NCBI RefSeq assembly: GCF_001642795.1 | Contig: NZ_LKEH01000047.1 | Coordinates: 24,494-88,493, forward strand | Direction: 5' to 3' | Length of the DNA: 64,000 nucleotides | Origin: Pseudomonas viridiflava | GTDB lineage: Bacteria > Pseudomonadota > Gammaproteobacteria > Pseudomonadales > Pseudomonadaceae | Made by a program: the position numbers and the translations under genes | The notes under the pieces: model-generated | Database searches by the model: none | What the model was told of the DNA's origin: nothing | The model's input: the letters and a program-made list of their open reading frames with translations, nothing else | In this document: one piece after another, positions 54,423 through 62,292 of the stretch | How positions within the stretch are numbered: the stretch's first letter is position 1 | Layout: each line of letters begins with the position of its first letter

Positions 54423-54502
54423 GTTTTGCTTTTGGCTCTATTACTCGCCTTTTGGCACTGTACTACACTGCACACCTTGTTTTAGTTCGCCGGAGAAGAT
54501 TG

Positions 54503-55615
54503 ATGATCAAGTCACGTGCTGCTGTCGCCTTTGAGGCCAAGAAACCACTGGAAATCGTGGAGGTGGATGTCGCCATGCCCAAGGCGGGCGAGGTGCTGCT
54601 GCGGGTCGTGGCGTCCGGCGTTTGCCACACCGACGCCTACACGCTTTCCGGTGCTGATCCTGAAGGGATCTTCCCTTCGATTCTGGGTCATGAAGGCGGG
54701 GCTATCGTCGAAGCGGTGGGTGAGGGTGTCACCTCTGTCGTGGTCGGTGATCACGTCATTCCGCTTTACACCCCTGAATGCCGCCAGTGCAAATTCTGCC
54801 GCTCGGGCAAGACCAACCTGTGTCAGGCAATCCGCTCCACTCAGGGCAAGGGTCTGATGCCGGATGGCACCACTCGCTTCTCCTACAAGGGTGAGCCGAT
54901 CTTCCATTACATGGGCACTTCGACCTTCTCCGAATACACCGTGCTGCCGGAAATCTCGGTCGCCAAAATCGACAAGCAGGCACCGCTGGAAAAGGTCTGC
55001 CTGCTCGGTTGCGGCGTCACCACCGGTATCGGCGCAGTGCTCAATACCGCCAAGGTCAAGCCCGGCGACACCGTGGCCATCTTCGGCCTGGGCGGCATTG
55101 GTCTGTCGGCCGTGATCGGTGCGGTGAAAGCCAAGGCTTCCCGGATCATTGCCATCGATATCAATCCGGCCAAGTTCGAGATCGCCAAACAGTTGGGCGC
55201 CACCGAATGCGTGAACCCGAAAGATTTTGATCGCCCGATTCAGGAAGTCATCGTCGACATGACCGACGGCGGCGTGGATTTTTCGTTCGAGTGCATTGGC
55301 AACGTGCAGCTGATGCGTGCAGCACTCGAGTGCTGCCACAAAGGCTGGGGCGAATCGGTCGTCATCGGCGTGGCCGGTGCCGGTCAGGAAATCTCCACCC
55401 GTCCTTTCCAGCTGGTGACCGGTCGCGTCTGGCGTGGTTCGGCGTTCGGCGGCGTGCGGGGTCGTACCGAGTTGCCGAGCTATGTCGACATGGCTCAGAC
55501 CGGCGAGATCCCGCTGGACACCTTCATCACTCACACCATGGGTCTGGAAGACATCAACAAGGCGTTTGACCTGATGCACGAAGGTAAAAGCATTCGTACT
55601 GTCATCCACTTCTAA
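54503..55615 (+). CDS. adhC: S-(hydroxymethyl)glutathione dehydrogenase (class III alcohol dehydrogenase)
   Basis: A 370-residue zinc NAD(H) dehydrogenase that oxidises the formaldehyde-glutathione adduct to S-formylglutathione. The catalytic zinc site begins GVCHTDAYTLSGADPEG and continues ILGHEGGAIV. The structural zinc cluster is CRQCKFCRSGKTNLC (C-x2-C-x2-C-x7-C). The NAD loop is FGLGGIGLSAVIGAVKAKASRII, ending with the acidic residue of IDINPAKFE. The class III marks (GTSTFSEYTVLPEISVAKI) are present. ATG 54503 has GGAGAAG upstream. fghA follows 59 bases after the stop. Confidence 0.95.
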   Translation: MIKSRAAVAFEAKKPLEIVEVDVAMPKAGEVLLRVVASGVCHTDAYTLSGADPEGIFPSILGHEGGAIVEAVGEGVTSVVVGDHVIPLYTPECRQCKFCRSGKTNLCQAIRSTQGKGLMPDGTTRFSYKGEPIFHYMGTSTFSEYTVLPEISVAKIDKQAPLEKVCLLGCGVTTGIGAVLNTAKVKPGDTVAIFGLGGIGLSAVIGAVKAKASRIIAIDINPAKFEIAKQLGATECVNPKDFDRPIQEVIVDMTDGGVDFSFECIGNVQLMRAALECCHKGWGESVVIGVAGAGQEISTRPFQLVTGRVWRGSAFGGVRGRTELPSYVDMAQTGEIPLDTFITHTMGLEDINKAFDLMHEGKSIRTVIHF

Positions 55616-55674
55616 ACAGTGACGATGGGCAGCGTGCGCCAATCAGGGCTGCTGCCCGTCGTTCGGAGTCGACC

Positions 55675-56523
55675 ATGAGCCTGGAAAACATTTCCTGTCA
55701 GAAAAGCTTCGGCGGCTGGCACAAGCGATACAAGCATCACTCTCAGGTACTGGGCTGCGACATGGTGTTTGCCGTCTATCTGCCGCCGCAGGCAGAGCAG
55801 GGCGGCAAGCTGCCAGTGCTGTACTGGCTGTCCGGCCTGACCTGTACCGACGAGAATTTCATGCAGAAGGCCGCGGCCCAGCGAGTGGCCGCCGAACTGG
55901 GCATCATCATCGTCGCGCCGGACACCAGTCCGCGTGGCCCCGACGTGCCGGGCGATCCGGACGGTGCGTGGGATTTCGGTCTGGGCGCCGGCTTCTACCT
56001 CAACGCCACCGAACAGCCCTACGCCCGTCATTACCAGATGCATGATTACGTGGTCATCGAACTGCCTGCGCTGATCGAAGCGCATTTCCCGGCTTCGCAG
56101 GCACGCAGCATCAGCGGTCATTCGATGGGCGGGCACGGCGCGCTGGTGTGTGCCTTGCGCAATCCGGGTCGCTACAAATCGATCTCGGCGTTCTCGCCGA
56201 TCAGCAACCCGATGGATTGCCCCTGGGGGCAGAAAGCGTTTTCCCGTTTTCTGGGCGAAGACCGTTCACGCTGGCGCGAGTGGGATGCCAGTGTGCTGAT
56301 GGCCGAGGCGACGGAAAAACTGCCGATTCTGGTGGATCAGGGCGACCGGGATGATTTTCTCGTCAATCAGCTCAAGCCCGAGACACTGGTTCAGGCTGCC
56401 AAATCGGCACAGCAGTCTCTGACACTGAGGATGCAGCCCGGTTATGACCACAGCTATTTCTTCATCGCCAGCTTCATCGAAGACCACCTTCGCCATCATG
56501 CCAGCGCGTTGTTCGATAGCTGA
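55675..56523 (+). CDS. fghA: S-formylglutathione hydrolase
   Basis: A 282-residue esterase D-type alpha/beta hydrolase that hydrolyses S-formylglutathione to formate and glutathione, the step after AdhC. The nucleophile is the Ser of SISGHSMGGHGALVCAL. The family opening SFGGWHKRYKHHS, PVLYWLSGLTCTDENFMQKAAAQRVA, SPISNPMDCPWGQKAFSRFLGED and the catalytic His in QPGYDHSYFFIASFIEDH are all present. Its position right after adhC supports one operon. Confidence 0.95.
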   Translation: MSLENISCQKSFGGWHKRYKHHSQVLGCDMVFAVYLPPQAEQGGKLPVLYWLSGLTCTDENFMQKAAAQRVAAELGIIIVAPDTSPRGPDVPGDPDGAWDFGLGAGFYLNATEQPYARHYQMHDYVVIELPALIEAHFPASQARSISGHSMGGHGALVCALRNPGRYKSISAFSPISNPMDCPWGQKAFSRFLGEDRSRWREWDASVLMAEATEKLPILVDQGDRDDFLVNQLKPETLVQAAKSAQQSLTLRMQPGYDHSYFFIASFIEDHLRHHASALFDS

Positions 56524-56599
56524 GCGGGTTTGACTGGCCGTCCTGTTGATGTGCGGCGTCTCTGACAAACCCAAGCCGTGCCAAAGCAGGTAGAATCAC

Positions 56600-56626
56600 G
56601 CCCTGACTTTTTTCAGGGCGTTTTTT
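56600..56626 (+). terminator. Terminator-like hairpin directly before ispF
   Basis: CGCCCTGA (56600-56607) pairs with TCAGGGCG (56614-56621), with loop CTTTTT and a run of T that ends within two bases of the ispF ATG. It resembles a complete intrinsic terminator, so it may end adhC-fghA transcription or attenuate ispF; there is no room for a separate ispF promoter after it. Confidence 0.6.
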
Positions 56627-56627
56627 T

Positions 56628-57101
56628 ATGCGTATTGGCCACGGCTATGATGTGCACCGTTTCGCTGAAGGCGACTTCATCACCTTGGGCGGCGTGCGGA
56701 TTGCGCACGGTTTCGGTCTTCTGGCCCACTCCGATGGCGACGTTTTGCTGCACGCTCTGAGCGACGCATTGCTGGGCGCTGCGGCGCTGGGCGACATCGG
56801 CAAGCATTTTCCGGACACGGATCCGCAGTTCAAGGGCGCGGACAGCCGCGTGCTGCTGCGTCACGTGCTCAAGCAAGTGCAGGCCAAGGGCTGGAAGGTC
56901 GGTAACGTCGATGCCACCATCGTCGCCCAGGCACCTAAAATGGCGCCTCATATCGACGCCATGCGCGCGCTGATTGCCGAAGACCTGCAGGTCGAACTGG
57001 ATCAGGTCAACGTCAAGGCCACCACCACTGAAAAACTCGGCTTCACCGGCCGCGAAGAAGGCATCGCTGTGCATGCCGTCGCGTTGTTGCTGCGCGCATG
57101 A
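56628..57101 (+). CDS. ispF: 2-C-methyl-D-erythritol 2,4-cyclodiphosphate synthase
   Basis: A 157-residue trimeric MEP-pathway enzyme. The zinc ligands are Asp8 and His10 of MRIGHGYDVHRFAEGD and the later His of GLLAHSDGDVLLHALSDALLGAAALGDIGKHFPDTDP. TTEKLGFTGREEGIAVHAVALL is the C-terminal signature. An adjacent hairpin, CGCCCTGA/TCAGGGCG (56600-56621), with seven T lies 4 bases before the start and may end the fghA message. The stop overlaps truD (ATGA). Confidence 0.97.
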   Translation: MRIGHGYDVHRFAEGDFITLGGVRIAHGFGLLAHSDGDVLLHALSDALLGAAALGDIGKHFPDTDPQFKGADSRVLLRHVLKQVQAKGWKVGNVDATIVAQAPKMAPHIDAMRALIAEDLQVELDQVNVKATTTEKLGFTGREEGIAVHAVALLLRA

Positions 57102-58156
57102 CCGAACTTGAATTGTTGGGCCCGACTGCCTGGGGCAAGGCACTGGGAAGCGCTGTTCTCAAGGCAACCGCCGAAGATTTTCAGGTCGATGAAGTGCTCG
57201 ATATTCCGCTTTCGGGCGATGGCGAGCATCTATGGCTGTGGGTCGAGAAACGTGGCCTCAATACCGAAGAAGCCGCGCGCCGTCTGGCCCGGGCTGCCGG
57301 TGTTCAATTGCGTACGGTCAGCTATGCCGGTTTGAAAGACCGTCAAGCGCTCACCCGTCAATGGTTCAGTATTCAGTTGCCCGGCAAGGCCGACCCCGAT
57401 CTGTCCGCCGCGCAGGACGAGACGCTGCAGATCCTCAAGATGAGCCGCCACAAGCGCAAATTGCAGCGTGGCGCGCACGCAGCCAATGGTTTCACCTTGC
57501 GCCTGACTCAATTGACAGCTGACAAGGACGCGCTGAATCAGCGGCTCGAGTCGATCGCCCGGCTCGGAATTCCCAACTACTTCGGCGCTCAGCGCTTCGG
57601 CTATCAGGGCGGTAACCTGGGCGAGGCTCGCGATTATGCCTCCCGTCAGGCCTTGCCCGAGCAGCGCGCGGTCCGCTCGCGTCTGCTGTCGACGGCCCGC
57701 AGCTACCTGTTCAATCAGGTTCTTGCCGCACGCGTTGTCGATGGCAGCTGGCAGCATGCTCAGGTCGGTGATCTGCTGGCGTTCACCGACAGCCGCAGCT
57801 TTTTCCCGGCCGGCGTTGAGGAATGCAGTGATCCGCGACTGGCCATTCTGGACCTGCACCCGACCGGTCCGCAGTGGGGCGCAGGTCCTTCTCCGGCGCT
57901 GGGCAAGACCGCAGAGCTTGAAAACGCCATCGCAGCTGAGCATCCGGCGCTTCGCGACTGGTTGATCAGGGCGGGAATGGAACACGAACGTCGCATCCTG
58001 CGGCTGCCCATTGGGCGGCTGACGTGGCATTATCCCGAGCCTGACATTCTGCAACTGGAATTCGTCCTTCCGCCTGGATGCTTTGCCACCGTATTGGTGC
58101 GCGAGCTTGTCGATCTGGTGCCGGTTGGGCAGACGGACAGCCCATGCGTATTCTGA
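57098..58156 (+). CDS. truD: tRNA pseudouridine(13) synthase
   Basis: A 352-residue pseudouridine synthase acting on U13 of tRNA-Glu. The N-terminal FQVDEVLDIPLSGDGEHLWLWVEKRGLNTEEAARRL precedes the catalytic Asp in SYAGLKDRQALTRQWFS. RRHKRKLQRG-like HKRKLQRGAHAANGF, GIPNYFGAQRFG and the TRUD insertion domain follow. RILRLPIGRLTWHYPEPDILQLEFVLPPGCFATVLVREL closes it. It overlaps ispF by 4 bases and surE by 13. Confidence 0.96.
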   Translation: MTELELLGPTAWGKALGSAVLKATAEDFQVDEVLDIPLSGDGEHLWLWVEKRGLNTEEAARRLARAAGVQLRTVSYAGLKDRQALTRQWFSIQLPGKADPDLSAAQDETLQILKMSRHKRKLQRGAHAANGFTLRLTQLTADKDALNQRLESIARLGIPNYFGAQRFGYQGGNLGEARDYASRQALPEQRAVRSRLLSTARSYLFNQVLAARVVDGSWQHAQVGDLLAFTDSRSFFPAGVEECSDPRLAILDLHPTGPQWGAGPSPALGKTAELENAIAAEHPALRDWLIRAGMEHERRILRLPIGRLTWHYPEPDILQLEFVLPPGCFATVLVRELVDLVPVGQTDSPCVF

Positions 58157-58893
58157 TTTCAAACGATGACGGGGTCAGCGCGCCCGGCCTTGCGGCGCTC
58201 TATGGCGCGCTGGCGGACTACACTGAATGCGTGGTGATTGCCCCCGATCAAGACAAGAGTGGTGCCAGCAGTTCGCTGACCCTCGACCGGCCTCTGCATC
58301 CGCAGACGCTGGCCAATGGTTTTATAAGTCTGAACGGTACGCCGACCGACTGCGTGCATCTGGGGCTCAACGGCCTGCTGGAGCGTGAACCCGACATGGT
58401 GGTTTCAGGGATCAATCTGGGCGCCAACCTGGGCGATGATGTGCTGTACTCAGGTACGGTCGCCGCGGCACTGGAAGGCCGTTTTCTGCAACGGCCGTCG
58501 TTCGCCTTCTCGTTTCTGTCGCGCCAGCCGGACAACCTCGCCACGGCCGCGCATTACGCACGGCTGCTGGTCGAGGCCCACGAGCAACTCGATCTTCCAC
58601 CGCGTACGGTGTTGAACGTGAATATCCCGAATCTGCCCCTGGAGCACATCCGCGGCATTCAATTGACCAGGCTGGGCCATCGCGCCAGAGCGGCAGCGCC
58701 GATCAGGGTCGTTGATCCCCGCGGACGTGCCGGTTACTGGATAGCGGCCGCAGGCGATGCCGAGGATGGCGGCGCCGGGACGGACTTTCATGCGGTCATG
58801 CAGGGCTACGTCTCGATTACGCCGCTGCAACTGGACCGTACCTATCAGGATGGTTTCAGCAGCCTGAACACCTGGCTGGAGGGGCTGCGCTGA
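58144..58893 (+). CDS. surE: 5'/3'-nucleotidase SurE
   Basis: A 249-residue metal-dependent phosphatase active on nucleoside monophosphates and linked to stationary-phase survival. The metal-binding N-terminus is MRILISNDDGVSAPGLAAL. VVIAPDQDKSGASSSLTL, LNGTPTDCVHLGLNGL and MVVSGINLGANLGDDVLYSGTVAAALEGRF complete the active site. The ATG at 58144 lies within the last codons of truD, and the stop shares a base with the pcm start (TGATG), so the three are translationally coupled. Confidence 0.96.
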   Translation: MRILISNDDGVSAPGLAALYGALADYTECVVIAPDQDKSGASSSLTLDRPLHPQTLANGFISLNGTPTDCVHLGLNGLLEREPDMVVSGINLGANLGDDVLYSGTVAAALEGRFLQRPSFAFSFLSRQPDNLATAAHYARLLVEAHEQLDLPPRTVLNVNIPNLPLEHIRGIQLTRLGHRARAAAPIRVVDPRGRAGYWIAAAGDAEDGGAGTDFHAVMQGYVSITPLQLDRTYQDGFSSLNTWLEGLR

Positions 58894-59570
58894 TGTCACG
58901 CGAGCAAGATGACCTGTTACGTCGCGGGATCGGGATGACCTCGCAACGTACTCGCGAGCGCTTGATTCAACGCCTGTACGAAGAAGGTGTGTCGAACAAT
59001 CATGTGCTGGATGTGATCCGCAAGACGCCACGTCACCTGTTCGTCGACGAAGCGCTGGCGCATCGCGCCTATGAAGACACTGCATTGCCCATCGGACATA
59101 ACCAGACGATTTCCCAGCCTTACATGGTGGCTCGCATGAGCGAGCTTCTGCTGGCGGCGGGGCCGCTGGACAAGGTGATGGAGATCGGTACCGGCTCGGG
59201 CTATCAGACTGCCGTACTGGCGCAACTGGTGGAGAGGGTGTTCTCGGTCGAGCGCATCAAGGTCCTGCAGGACCGTGCCAAGGAGCGTCTGGTTGAACTC
59301 AACCTGCGCAACGTGGTTTTCCGCTGGGGTGATGGCTGGGAAGGATGGCCGGCGCTGGCTCCTTACAATGGCATCATCGTCACGGCAGTGGCCACCGATG
59401 TGCCGCAGGCATTGCTTGATCAACTGGCACCCGGTGGACGGCTGGTCATTCCGGTCGGCGCGGGTGAGGTCCAGCAATTGATGCTGATCATTCGAGAGGA
59501 AAACGGCTTTTCCCGACACGTATTGGGAGCCGTGCGGTTCGTGCCGCTGTTGAACGGCCCTCTTGCCTGA
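58893..59570 (+). CDS. pcm: Protein-L-isoaspartate O-methyltransferase
   Basis: A 225-residue SAM enzyme that repairs isoaspartyl residues in aged proteins. The SAM loop is VMEIGTGSGYQTAVLAQLVERVFSVERI. The upstream active-site segment is ALPIGHNQTISQPYMVARM. VTAVATDVPQALLDQLAPGGRLVIPVG is the last Rossmann block. The operon order surE-pcm-nlpD-rpoS is conserved in many gamma-proteobacteria and fits the stationary-phase theme. Confidence 0.96.
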   Translation: MSREQDDLLRRGIGMTSQRTRERLIQRLYEEGVSNNHVLDVIRKTPRHLFVDEALAHRAYEDTALPIGHNQTISQPYMVARMSELLLAAGPLDKVMEIGTGSGYQTAVLAQLVERVFSVERIKVLQDRAKERLVELNLRNVVFRWGDGWEGWPALAPYNGIIVTAVATDVPQALLDQLAPGGRLVIPVGAGEVQQLMLIIREENGFSRHVLGAVRFVPLLNGPLA

Positions 59571-59774
59571 AAAACGCCAGAGGTCACGAGTGAATTCTGG
59601 CGCCTGTCATCGGTCTACAACCGTCTGTTCATGAGAACGATGGCAAAATTGCATCGAATCATGAGGCGGATCTTCCATTACACCGTTTTTGATGCGTTTT
59701 AAGCACTGGCTGCCCGCCGTTCTTGCGGCACAATGGGCATCTTTGAATTCAGTCACCAGTAAAGGGAGTGGCGG

Positions 59775-60641
59775 GTGAGTCACACAGTCATTCAGCAGCT
59801 CAGGTCTTCGAGAAGTTATCAGCGTCTGTTGATTGGCATTGCGCTCAGTGTCCTCTTGGTCGGCTGTTCAAGTTCGCCCTCAGGCGGTGTCCGCGTGGTC
59901 GACCGCAACGGCAACGCTGTGGCCCAGCGTCCTACGGTCACGACCGGTCAGTACGTCGTCAAACGCGGCGATACGCTGTTTTCCATTGCGTTCCGCTATG
60001 GCTGGGACTGGAAAGCGCTGGCTGCCCGCAACCAGATCCCCGAACCGTTCACCATCAAACCCGGTCAGACGATTCGCTTTGACGGGCGCTCCTCTTCAAC
60101 GCAGAGCGTAGCGTCGGCACCTGCATCGGGTCGTCCGGTGACCAGTACTTCAACGACGACCAGCAATTCGGGATCGGTGAAAACGACTGTGATGTCCAAG
60201 CCGGTTGCGGTTGTACCGGTCGTCATACCGCCGTCTGCAACTACTGCGACGGGGCCTGCAGGCAAGTCTCCCAGCGGTTGGACCTGGCCTTCGAGTGGCA
60301 TATTGATAGGAAAATTTTCTTCAAACGGTAGTTTGAATAAAGGAATTGATATCGCCGGTGATTTGGGACAGCCTGTTTTGGCAGCGTCTGATGGTTCAGT
60401 TGTTTACGCCGGAAGTGGATTACGGGGCTACGGCGAATTGATCATCATCAAACACAGCGATACCTACGTCAGCGCCTACGGTCACAACCGCAGGCTTTTG
60501 GTACGGGAAGGACAGCAGGTCAAGGCTGGGCAGACGATTGCCGAAATGGGGTCAACAGGAACTGACCGGGTGAAACTGCATTTTGAGATTCGCCGACAAG
60601 GTAAACCTGTAGACCCACTGGAATTTTTGCCACGTCGTTGA
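59775..60641 (+). CDS. nlpD: LysM/LytM lipoprotein NlpD (degenerate M23 domain)
   Basis: A 288-residue outer-membrane lipoprotein that in E. coli activates the amidase AmiC at division. GTG 59775 follows AAAGGGAG. The signal ends LLVGC (lipobox). LysM is at about residues 55-97 (YVVKRGDTLFSIAFRYGWDWKALAARNQ), a Ser/Thr/Pro-rich linker follows, and the LytM (peptidase M23) domain is at about 185-285. The zinc ligands are lost: HxGxD is NKGIDI and HxH is KLHFEI, so it should be a regulator rather than an enzyme. The 204 bases before it are otherwise featureless. An AT-rich patch inside the gene probably carries the rpoS promoter. Confidence 0.92.
   Translation: MSHTVIQQLRSSRSYQRLLIGIALSVLLVGCSSSPSGGVRVVDRNGNAVAQRPTVTTGQYVVKRGDTLFSIAFRYGWDWKALAARNQIPEPFTIKPGQTIRFDGRSSSTQSVASAPASGRPVTSTSTTTSNSGSVKTTVMSKPVAVVPVVIPPSATTATGPAGKSPSGWTWPSSGILIGKFSSNGSLNKGIDIAGDLGQPVLAASDGSVVYAGSGLRGYGELIIIKHSDTYVSAYGHNRRLLVREGQQVKAGQTIAEMGSTGTDRVKLHFEIRRQGKPVDPLEFLPRR
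60296..60356 (+). promoter_or_regulatory. Candidate rpoS promoter region inside nlpD
   Basis: A markedly AT-rich stretch with TTGATA (60303-60308), TAGTTTGAATAAAGG and TTGATATC interrupts the GC-rich nlpD coding sequence 390-450 bases before rpoS. In E. coli and Pseudomonas the main rpoS promoter is known to be inside nlpD, so this patch is the best candidate. The exact -10 cannot be fixed by eye. Confidence 0.45.
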
Positions 60642-60743
60642 TTGTTGCCGCCTGTTCCTGACGCAGAAGGAACAGGCTCAAGCGTTGCCACGGATATAGG
60701 CGTCGCTGGAGCTTGAGGTCGAACTCACCAAAGGACTATAACA

Positions 60744-61754
60744 ATGGCTCTTAGCAACGAAGCGCCGGAGTTTGACATCGATGATGACGTGCTTCTCATG
60801 GAAGCTGGCATTGTCCTGGAGCAATCGCCGAACGAGAAGCAGCCGTCTACTGCCGCCTCGGGTCGCGCGAAGGCCAAGCCGTCGTCATCGCTCAAACAAC
60901 ACAAATATATTGATTACACTCGGGCGCTCGACGCTACCCAGTTGTATCTCAATGAAATAGGGTTCTCTCCGCTGTTGTCTCCGGAAGAAGAAGTTCACTT
61001 TGCGCGGTTGTCGCAACGTGGGGATCCGGCTGGGCGCAAACGCATGATTGAAAGCAATCTGCGGCTGGTGGTGAAAATCGCCCGACGCTACGTCAATCGT
61101 GGTCTGTCATTGCTTGATCTGATCGAAGAGGGCAACTTGGGCCTGATCCGGGCTGTCGAAAAATTCGATCCTGAACGCGGTTTCCGTTTTTCTACCTACG
61201 CCACGTGGTGGATTCGCCAGACCATTGAACGAGCCATCATGAATCAGACCCGGACCATCCGGTTGCCGATTCATGTCGTCAAGGAACTGAACGTCTATCT
61301 GCGTGCGGCCAGAGAGCTGACTCAGAAGCTCGACCACGAACCGTCTCCTGAAGAGATCGCCAACCTGCTGGAAAAACCGGTAGGCGAGGTCAAGCGCATG
61401 CTGGGTCTCAACGAGCGGGTATCTTCGGTTGATGTATCGCTTGGGCCGGATTCGGACAAGACGTTGCTCGATACGCTCACGGACGATCGTCCCACAGACC
61501 CTTGTGAGCTTCTGCAGGATGTCGATCTTTCGCAAAGCATTGATCAGTGGCTGTGCGAGCTGACCGAAAAGCAGCGCGAAGTTGTCATACGCCGTTTCGG
61601 ACTGCGGGGACATGAAAGCAGCACGCTTGAAGATGTAGGTCTGGAAATCGGACTCACGCGTGAGCGTGTTCGACAGATCCAGGTCGAGGGCCTCAAGCGT
61701 CTTCGTGAAATCCTTGAGAAAAACGGTCTTTCGAGCGAATCGCTCTTCCAGTAA
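60744..61754 (+). CDS. rpoS: RNA polymerase sigma factor RpoS
   Basis: A 336-residue stationary-phase and general stress sigma factor. Region 1.2 (DATQLYLNEIGFSPLLSPEEEVHFARL), region 2 (LRLVVKIARRYVNRGLSLLDLIEEGNLGLIRAVEKFDPERGFRFSTYATWWIRQTIERAI), region 3 and region 4 with the helix-turn-helix (TLEDVGLEIGLTRERVRQIQVEGLKRL) are intact. The acidic N-terminus matches Pseudomonas RpoS. AAAGGA lies upstream of the ATG. It is followed by a clear terminator, then rsmZ. Confidence 0.97.
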   Translation: MALSNEAPEFDIDDDVLLMEAGIVLEQSPNEKQPSTAASGRAKAKPSSSLKQHKYIDYTRALDATQLYLNEIGFSPLLSPEEEVHFARLSQRGDPAGRKRMIESNLRLVVKIARRYVNRGLSLLDLIEEGNLGLIRAVEKFDPERGFRFSTYATWWIRQTIERAIMNQTRTIRLPIHVVKELNVYLRAARELTQKLDHEPSPEEIANLLEKPVGEVKRMLGLNERVSSVDVSLGPDSDKTLLDTLTDDRPTDPCELLQDVDLSQSIDQWLCELTEKQREVVIRRFGLRGHESSTLEDVGLEIGLTRERVRQIQVEGLKRLREILEKNGLSSESLFQ

Positions 61755-61776
61755 AAAACTCCAGCCGCGTTACAAG

Positions 61777-61811
61777 AGCCGACCTGAGCAACCTGTTCAT
61801 GTCGGCTTTTT
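61777..61811 (+). terminator. rpoS terminator
   Basis: AGCCGAC (61777-61783) pairs with GTCGGCT (61801-61807); the intervening bases extend the stem (TGAGCA with TGTTCA), and the hairpin is followed by a T-run to 61811. Typical intrinsic terminator 23 bases past the stop. Confidence 0.85.
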
Positions 61812-61930
61812 ATATGGTCGTCATCATTCAAAGGCTGCTCTAAGTTCTGAAGCCCGATTCCCGAAAGCGTCCCTATGAGACACATGCCATGTACGTCATT
61901 GCGTACACAGTCTGTAAGTTATCCAGGCTT

Positions 61931-61948
61931 TGTAAGTGAGATTTACCA
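61931..61948 (+). promoter_or_regulatory. Candidate GacA upstream activating site of rsmZ
   Basis: TGTAAGTGAGATTTACCA resembles the GacA box (consensus TGTAAG-N6-CTTACA) imperfectly on its right half and lies about 130 bases before the rsmZ start. A second TGTAAG occurs at 61913. The Gac/Rsm box typically sits 120-190 bases upstream of these small RNAs. The rest of 61812-62076 shows no gene. Confidence 0.5.
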
Positions 61949-62042
61949 AACATTCGATTCATGTGCCTCATAACCCCTTGATCCCTATGATTTTATAAAA
62001 CCATTCAGGTAGAAGCGGAAATATTTTGGCTCGCTTGGCGGG

Positions 62043-62070
62043 TTGCCGTGCTGCGCCAAATCTCTACTAT
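62043..62070 (+). promoter_or_regulatory. rsmZ promoter
   Basis: TTGCCG (62043-62048) and TACTAT (62065-62070) form -35 and -10 elements with a 16-base spacer. They place the transcript start at about 62077, where the first hairpin of the RNA begins. Confidence 0.65.
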
Positions 62071-62076
62071 CAGGGC

Positions 62077-62207
62077 TGTACCAACGGACCGGTACAGACT
62101 TCCAAGGATGAAGGTCAGGGACATCGCATGAGGCGATTCATCAGGATGATGAAAAGGGATTACAGGGATCAGGAAAAAATGTGGGCGGGTCATACCGCCC
62201 CTTTTTT
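62077..62207 (+). ncRNA. rsmZ: Small regulatory RNA RsmZ
   Basis: An RNA of about 131 nucleotides that sequesters RsmA/CsrA. It opens with a hairpin TGTACC...GGTACA (62077-62082, 62091-62096) whose loop displays GGA. Further GGA motifs follow in AAGGATGA, CAGGGACA, TCAGGATGA, AGGGATTA and CAGGGATCAGGA, several of them in loops. It ends in an intrinsic terminator GGGCGG/CCGCCC (62183-62200) with a T-run. The location between rpoS and fdxA is the known place of rsmZ in Pseudomonas. It is made under GacS/GacA control and relieves repression of secondary metabolism and virulence mRNAs. Confidence 0.9.
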
Positions 62208-62250
62208 ATCGAGACTTCATCAGCTCAGTAGCTTCATCTCATTCAGAATG

Positions 62251-62280
62251 AAAAAAGGCCCTCAAGAGGGCCTTTTTTTT
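62251..62280. terminator. Bidirectional terminator between rsmZ and fdxA
   Basis: AAAAAAGGCCCTC (62251-62263) and GAGGGCCTTTTTTTT (62266-62280) form a strong stem with A- and T-runs on both sides. It ends fdxA (minus strand, 12 bases beyond its stop) and backs up the rsmZ terminator. Confidence 0.9.
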
Positions 62281-62292
62281 GGAGTCCGGATT

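Noticed and set aside
62005..62193. Minus-strand 62-codon frame over rsmZ
   Set aside because: The region is explained by the small RNA, with promoter, GGA hairpins and terminator; the frame has no coding features.
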